Assembly (NCBI GenBank): GCA_024639205.1
Contig: JAHEIV010000136.1
Coordinates: forward strand, 1 to 7,529
Direction: 5' to 3'
DNA from: Deltaproteobacteria bacterium
GTDB lineage: Bacteria > Desulfobacterota > Desulfobacteria > Desulfobacterales > SG8-13
DNA: 7,529 nucleotides
Shown here: in pieces, positions 5,479-7,529 of the stretch
How the letters are laid out: each line of letters opens with the position of its first letter
Numbering within the stretch: position 1 is the stretch's first letter
Translations under genes and position numbers: made by a program
Notes under the pieces: generated by a model
What the model was told of the DNA's origin: nothing
The model's input: only the letters and a program-made list of their open reading frames with translations
Database searches by the model: none

Positions 5479-5802
5479 TCTTGCCGGCCTCTGGATCGAA
5501 AGGCTAATGCTCAGCATCCCAGGATATTCGGGTCGGCGGCGATGCTGAAAATGTTGTTTTAACATACCATAATTGAAGAATGGTATGCATTTAAATGGCG
5601 CTCGTATAACCGTTAACAGTCGAGGATAGTCCAAGCTCGGACTTTCATTTGTCAGATGTAATATATATTGTTTTTACTATCCGTACCTGATTGACGAGAT
5701 AAAAACCGAATTCTTCCTTAAAATCAGCCGGGTCTGTCGGTTTATATTTATTTCTTTATCTATCGACTGGCGATAGCATTTATCCCAAGCTCTCATAATT
5801 TT
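5479..5802. other. AT-rich intergenic region with inverted repeats, no gene recognised
   Basis: This stretch is visibly richer in A and T than its neighbours and contains no plausible coding frame. It holds several inverted repeats: TCAGCATC/GATGCTGA (5511-5518 with 5541-5548), CATACCAT/ATGGTATG (5563-5570 with 5580-5587, nine-base loop), an imperfect palindrome at 5628-5643 (AGTCC...GGACT), AAACCGA/TCGGTTT (5703-5709 with 5737-5743) and CTATCG/CGATAG (5760-5765 with 5771-5776). The 10-mer TAATTGAAGA occurs at 5570-5579 and again at 5430-5439. On the minus strand the AAACCGA/TCGGTTT pair is followed by a short T run and could be a weak terminator for the dehydrogenase gene. None of the hairpins is a convincing intrinsic terminator. 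Confidence 0.45.
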
Positions 5803-6831
5803 TCATGTGAGGTTCAGAACCTTGGCTCCGCGGATCCTGCCCTCCTTCAATTCGACCAGGGCCATGTTGGCTTCTTCGAGGGTGTACTGCTGCACTTCCG
5901 GCAGGAACGGGATGTCAGCCGCGATCTGCAAAAATTCGGTGACGTCCCGGCGCGCGACGTTGGCCACGGACTTGATTTCTTTTTCCATCCACAGGTGAAG
6001 GGGATAGTCGAGCCGCAGCAATTCTTCTTTGTCGAAAGCCTCTTTGCGGATGGCATTGATAACCAGCCGGCCCCCGGCTTTCAGGTTTTTCAGTGCCTCG
6101 ACTACCGGCCTCCAGACCGGCGTGGTGTCGATGATGCTGTCGAGACCCTCCGGCGCCGGATGGTCGACCTCGCCTGCCCACACAGCGCCCAGCTCCAGCG
6201 CAAACTCACGCTCTTTCGGATTTCTGGCGAAAACATAAACGGCAGCGTCCGGATAGCGGTGCCGCACCAGCTTTAACACCAGGTGCCCCGAAGCTCCGAA
6301 TCCGGTCAGGCCCAGTTTCTGGCCGTTTTCCAGGCCGGTCAGACGCAGGGAGCGATAGCCGATGGCACCGGCACACAAAAGCGGGGCCGCCTGGGTATCG
6401 GTGAAAACGTCGGGAATGGGGTGCGCGAATTCCTGCGAAACGGTGGTCAGCTGGGCGTATCCGCCGTGCACGTCTCTTCCGGTGGCCCGAAATTGCGGGC
6501 AGAGGTTCTCCTGCCCCTTGCGACAGTGTTCGCATTGCCCGCAGGCGGAATGGATCCAGGCGACACCGACGCGGTCGCCGGCGGCATGGCGCCGGGCATC
6601 CGGACCGCACGCCAGAACCCTTCCGACGATCTGGTGACCCGGAATAACCGGATATACCGGCGGCGGGGTGCGGCCCTCGATCTCGTCGAGCTCGGTGTGG
6701 CACACCCCGCATGCGGAGATCTTTACAAGGACCTCTCTGCGGCCCGGTACCGGTTCCGGCATCTCCACGGCAGACAGAGGGGTTTTGTCGTGCCGGAGAT
6801 CACAGATGCCCTTTAAAACCATGGCCTTCAT
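5803..6831 (-). CDS. Zinc-dependent alcohol dehydrogenase (MDR superfamily, CAD2-like)
   Basis: This is a cytoplasmic NAD(P)-dependent oxidoreductase interconverting an alcohol and an aldehyde; the substrate is unknown. The 342-residue product has the full medium-chain dehydrogenase layout. Catalytic-zinc ligands are C44 in CGVCHTE, H66 in PGHQIVG and C153 in APLLCAGAIGYR. The structural-zinc cysteines are C97, C100, C103 and C111 (CGQCEHCRKGQENLC). The cofactor-binding glycine motif is GFGASG at 177-182. The glutamate that usually follows the zinc histidine (GHE) is glutamine here. The C-terminal part ANMALVELKEGRIRGAKVL is typical of the group. The start at 6831 gives the normal length; the same frame is open to 7104, but that extension overlaps the upstream gene antiparallel to its own coding and is compositionally odd. 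A run of eight G directly precedes the start. The gene follows the lyase-like gene by 65 bases with no terminator between, so co-transcription is likely. Confidence 0.93.
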   Translation of the reverse strand: MKAMVLKGICDLRHDKTPLSAVEMPEPVPGRREVLVKISACGVCHTELDEIEGRTPPPVYPVIPGHQIVGRVLACGPDARRHAAGDRVGVAWIHSACGQCEHCRKGQENLCPQFRATGRDVHGGYAQLTTVSQEFAHPIPDVFTDTQAAPLLCAGAIGYRSLRLTGLENGQKLGLTGFGASGHLVLKLVRHRYPDAAVYVFARNPKEREFALELGAVWAGEVDHPAPEGLDSIIDTTPVWRPVVEALKNLKAGGRLVINAIRKEAFDKEELLRLDYPLHLWMEKEIKSVANVARRDVTEFLQIAADIPFLPEVQQYTLEEANMALVELKEGRIRGAKVLNLT

Positions 6832-6835
6832 TGTG

Positions 6836-6845
6836 CCCCCCCCTT
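6836..6845 (-). promoter_or_regulatory. AAGGGGGGGG tract acting as ribosome-binding region of the dehydrogenase
   Basis: On the coding strand eight consecutive G follow AA and end four bases before the ATG (spacer CACA). No other Shine-Dalgarno is properly spaced. A GGAGG further upstream (about 6864-6868) belongs to a different ATG at 6859-6861 and is too close to it. A homopolymer of this length is prone to slippage, and its length changes the spacing to the start codon. Confidence 0.55.
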
Positions 6846-6896
6846 GAGCCTGGCAGCATTTCCTCCGGGCTGAGAAATCCTCACCGAATATGAGGG

Positions 6897-7529
6897 CTAG
6901 GGTCTGTACTGCTTCGGCAGCACCGCAGCGGAGCCCCAATCGGCCGGGAAATTCTGCCCGGGCTGCTCGTCGCGATCGGCCTTTCGCTTGCTGAGTCCGG
7001 GACGTGCGTACTTGGGATGCCCTTCTTTTAGTGTGCGACCGTTGATTGAGGCCTCCGAGCGGAGCCGGTGCCCGACGGTTTTTTCCATCTGGCGCCCGAG
7101 CCACAAAACGCGGTCCACGTCATAACCGTGCTCGATGCCCATTTCGTCGATTTGCACCAGCATGTCCTCCAGGCACGTCAGGCCCACGAAACGCGGGTCG
7201 TCGTAATAGTACTCCCCGGTCCCGGGCACCGGGCAGTCGTCCAGGAAGTTGGCCGGCTGCCCGCCCATGCCGCCGATCGTCGCCTCAAAATAGGTGATGC
7301 CGGCCTGCAAGGCGGCCAGTACCGATGCCGAAGAAACGCGCTTGGTTTCGTGAAAGTGCGCAATGTGCAGGGAGGTGTCCGGTATTTCGTCCAGTATCAT
7401 CGAATAATAGCGGTATACCTCCGGGGCCGAGGCACTGCCGTCGTGGTCGGCATGCTCGATGTCCGAGGCGCCGATTTCCAGCCAGCGTTTGGTGAACTCG
7501 ACGGCATCCTTGAGTTCGGTGGCGCCGGC
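6897..7529 (-). CDS. HMG-CoA lyase-like protein (DRE-TIM metallolyase superfamily), C-terminal part, cut by window edge
   Basis: The frame is open from base 7529 to the stop at 6897-6899, giving 210 residues of the C-terminal part; the start lies outside the window. The sequence shows the later strands of a TIM barrel. EFTKRWLEIGASDIEHADHDGSA is at about 11-33. The metal-binding pair H58-x-H60 is in LHIAHFHET, equivalent to VHFHDT in HMG-CoA lyase. The following loop is ATIGGMGGQPANF (83-95). In HMG-CoA lyase this loop reads GLGGCPYA and carries the catalytic cysteine; here that position is Q91. GLTCLEDM takes the place of the VATEDVVYML helix. The C-terminal helix LGRQMEKTVGHRLRS is followed by a polar tail of about 40 residues ending LPKQYRP. 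The superfamily is clear, but a true HMG-CoA lyase activity is doubtful because of the missing cysteine. The protein probably works in the same pathway as the dehydrogenase that follows it. Confidence 0.78.
   Translation of the reverse strand, partial: AGATELKDAVEFTKRWLEIGASDIEHADHDGSASAPEVYRYYSMILDEIPDTSLHIAHFHETKRVSSASVLAALQAGITYFEATIGGMGGQPANFLDDCPVPGTGEYYYDDPRFVGLTCLEDMLVQIDEMGIEHGYDVDRVLWLGRQMEKTVGHRLRSEASINGRTLKEGHPKYARPGLSKRKADRDEQPGQNFPADWGSAAVLPKQYRP

Noticed and set aside
5410..5634. Minus-strand open frame of 74 codons upstream of the DUF47 gene
   Set aside because: It overlaps the likely promoter and palindrome, has no Shine-Dalgarno and shows no family features.
6283..6816. Plus-strand open frame of 177 codons across the dehydrogenase
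   Set aside because: It is antisense to a dehydrogenase with all zinc ligands in place. Long antisense frames are common in GC-rich genes.
6832..7104. N-terminal extension of the dehydrogenase up to 7104
   Set aside because: The extra 91 residues are basic, low-complexity and overlap the lyase-like gene on the same strand in another frame. The family N-terminus begins at MKAMVLKG.

Overview
The window looks like chromosomal DNA of a Gram-negative, GC-rich bacterium (coding regions are clearly GC-rich, one intergenic stretch is AT-rich). The protein sequences suggest Desulfobacterota, i.e. sulfate-reducer-like deltaproteobacteria. That is inference from overall resemblance of the PriA, CAD2-type alcohol dehydrogenase and HMG-CoA-lyase-like proteins, not from a marker gene. 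Shine-Dalgarno sites are strong (AGGAGG, GAGGAGG) and intrinsic terminators are canonical.

Layout. (1) 1-585, minus: the N-terminal 195 codons of primosomal helicase priA, running off the left edge. The first 49 bases form a perfect 19-bp inverted repeat flush with the window edge, which looks like a snap-back (fold-back) junction. (2) 586-701: a divergent promoter region with a near-consensus sigma70 promoter pointing right and a 14-bp palindrome over its start site. (3) 702-1019, plus: a 105-aa exported protein of unknown function. (4) 1020-1282: small hairpins, a TTGACA promoter element and an intrinsic terminator just ahead of upp. (5) 1283-3161, plus: a uracil-salvage operon. upp (uracil phosphoribosyltransferase, GTG start) is followed after 25 nt by uraA (uracil permease). 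(6) 3162-3427: a TGATATAAT extended -10 element followed by a bidirectional terminator with no ORF between them, possibly a small RNA. (7) 3428-5396, minus: a phosphate uptake operon. A DUF47/PhoU-like accessory gene is followed after 10 nt by a PiT-family phosphate permease with an unusual soluble C-terminal tail. (8) 5397-5802: an AT-rich intergenic region with a candidate promoter/operator and several inverted repeats. (9) 5803-7529, minus: an HMG-CoA-lyase-like DRE-TIM enzyme (N-terminus outside the window) followed by a zinc-dependent alcohol dehydrogenase with a G8 tract as its ribosome-binding region.

How the parts fit. UraA imports uracil and Upp traps it as UMP using PRPP, the same upp-uraA pairing as in E. 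coli. The DUF47 protein and the PiT carrier form the common two-gene low-affinity phosphate uptake module. The lyase-like and dehydrogenase genes are probably co-transcribed, but their substrates cannot be read from sequence. This is mostly ordinary housekeeping and transport DNA. I see no defence system, CRISPR array, mobile element or rRNA/tRNA gene. The points worth a second look are the palindromic left edge, the regulatory signals around the small exported protein and upp, the ORF-less promoter-terminator pair after uraA, and the lyase homologue in which the catalytic cysteine position is glutamine.
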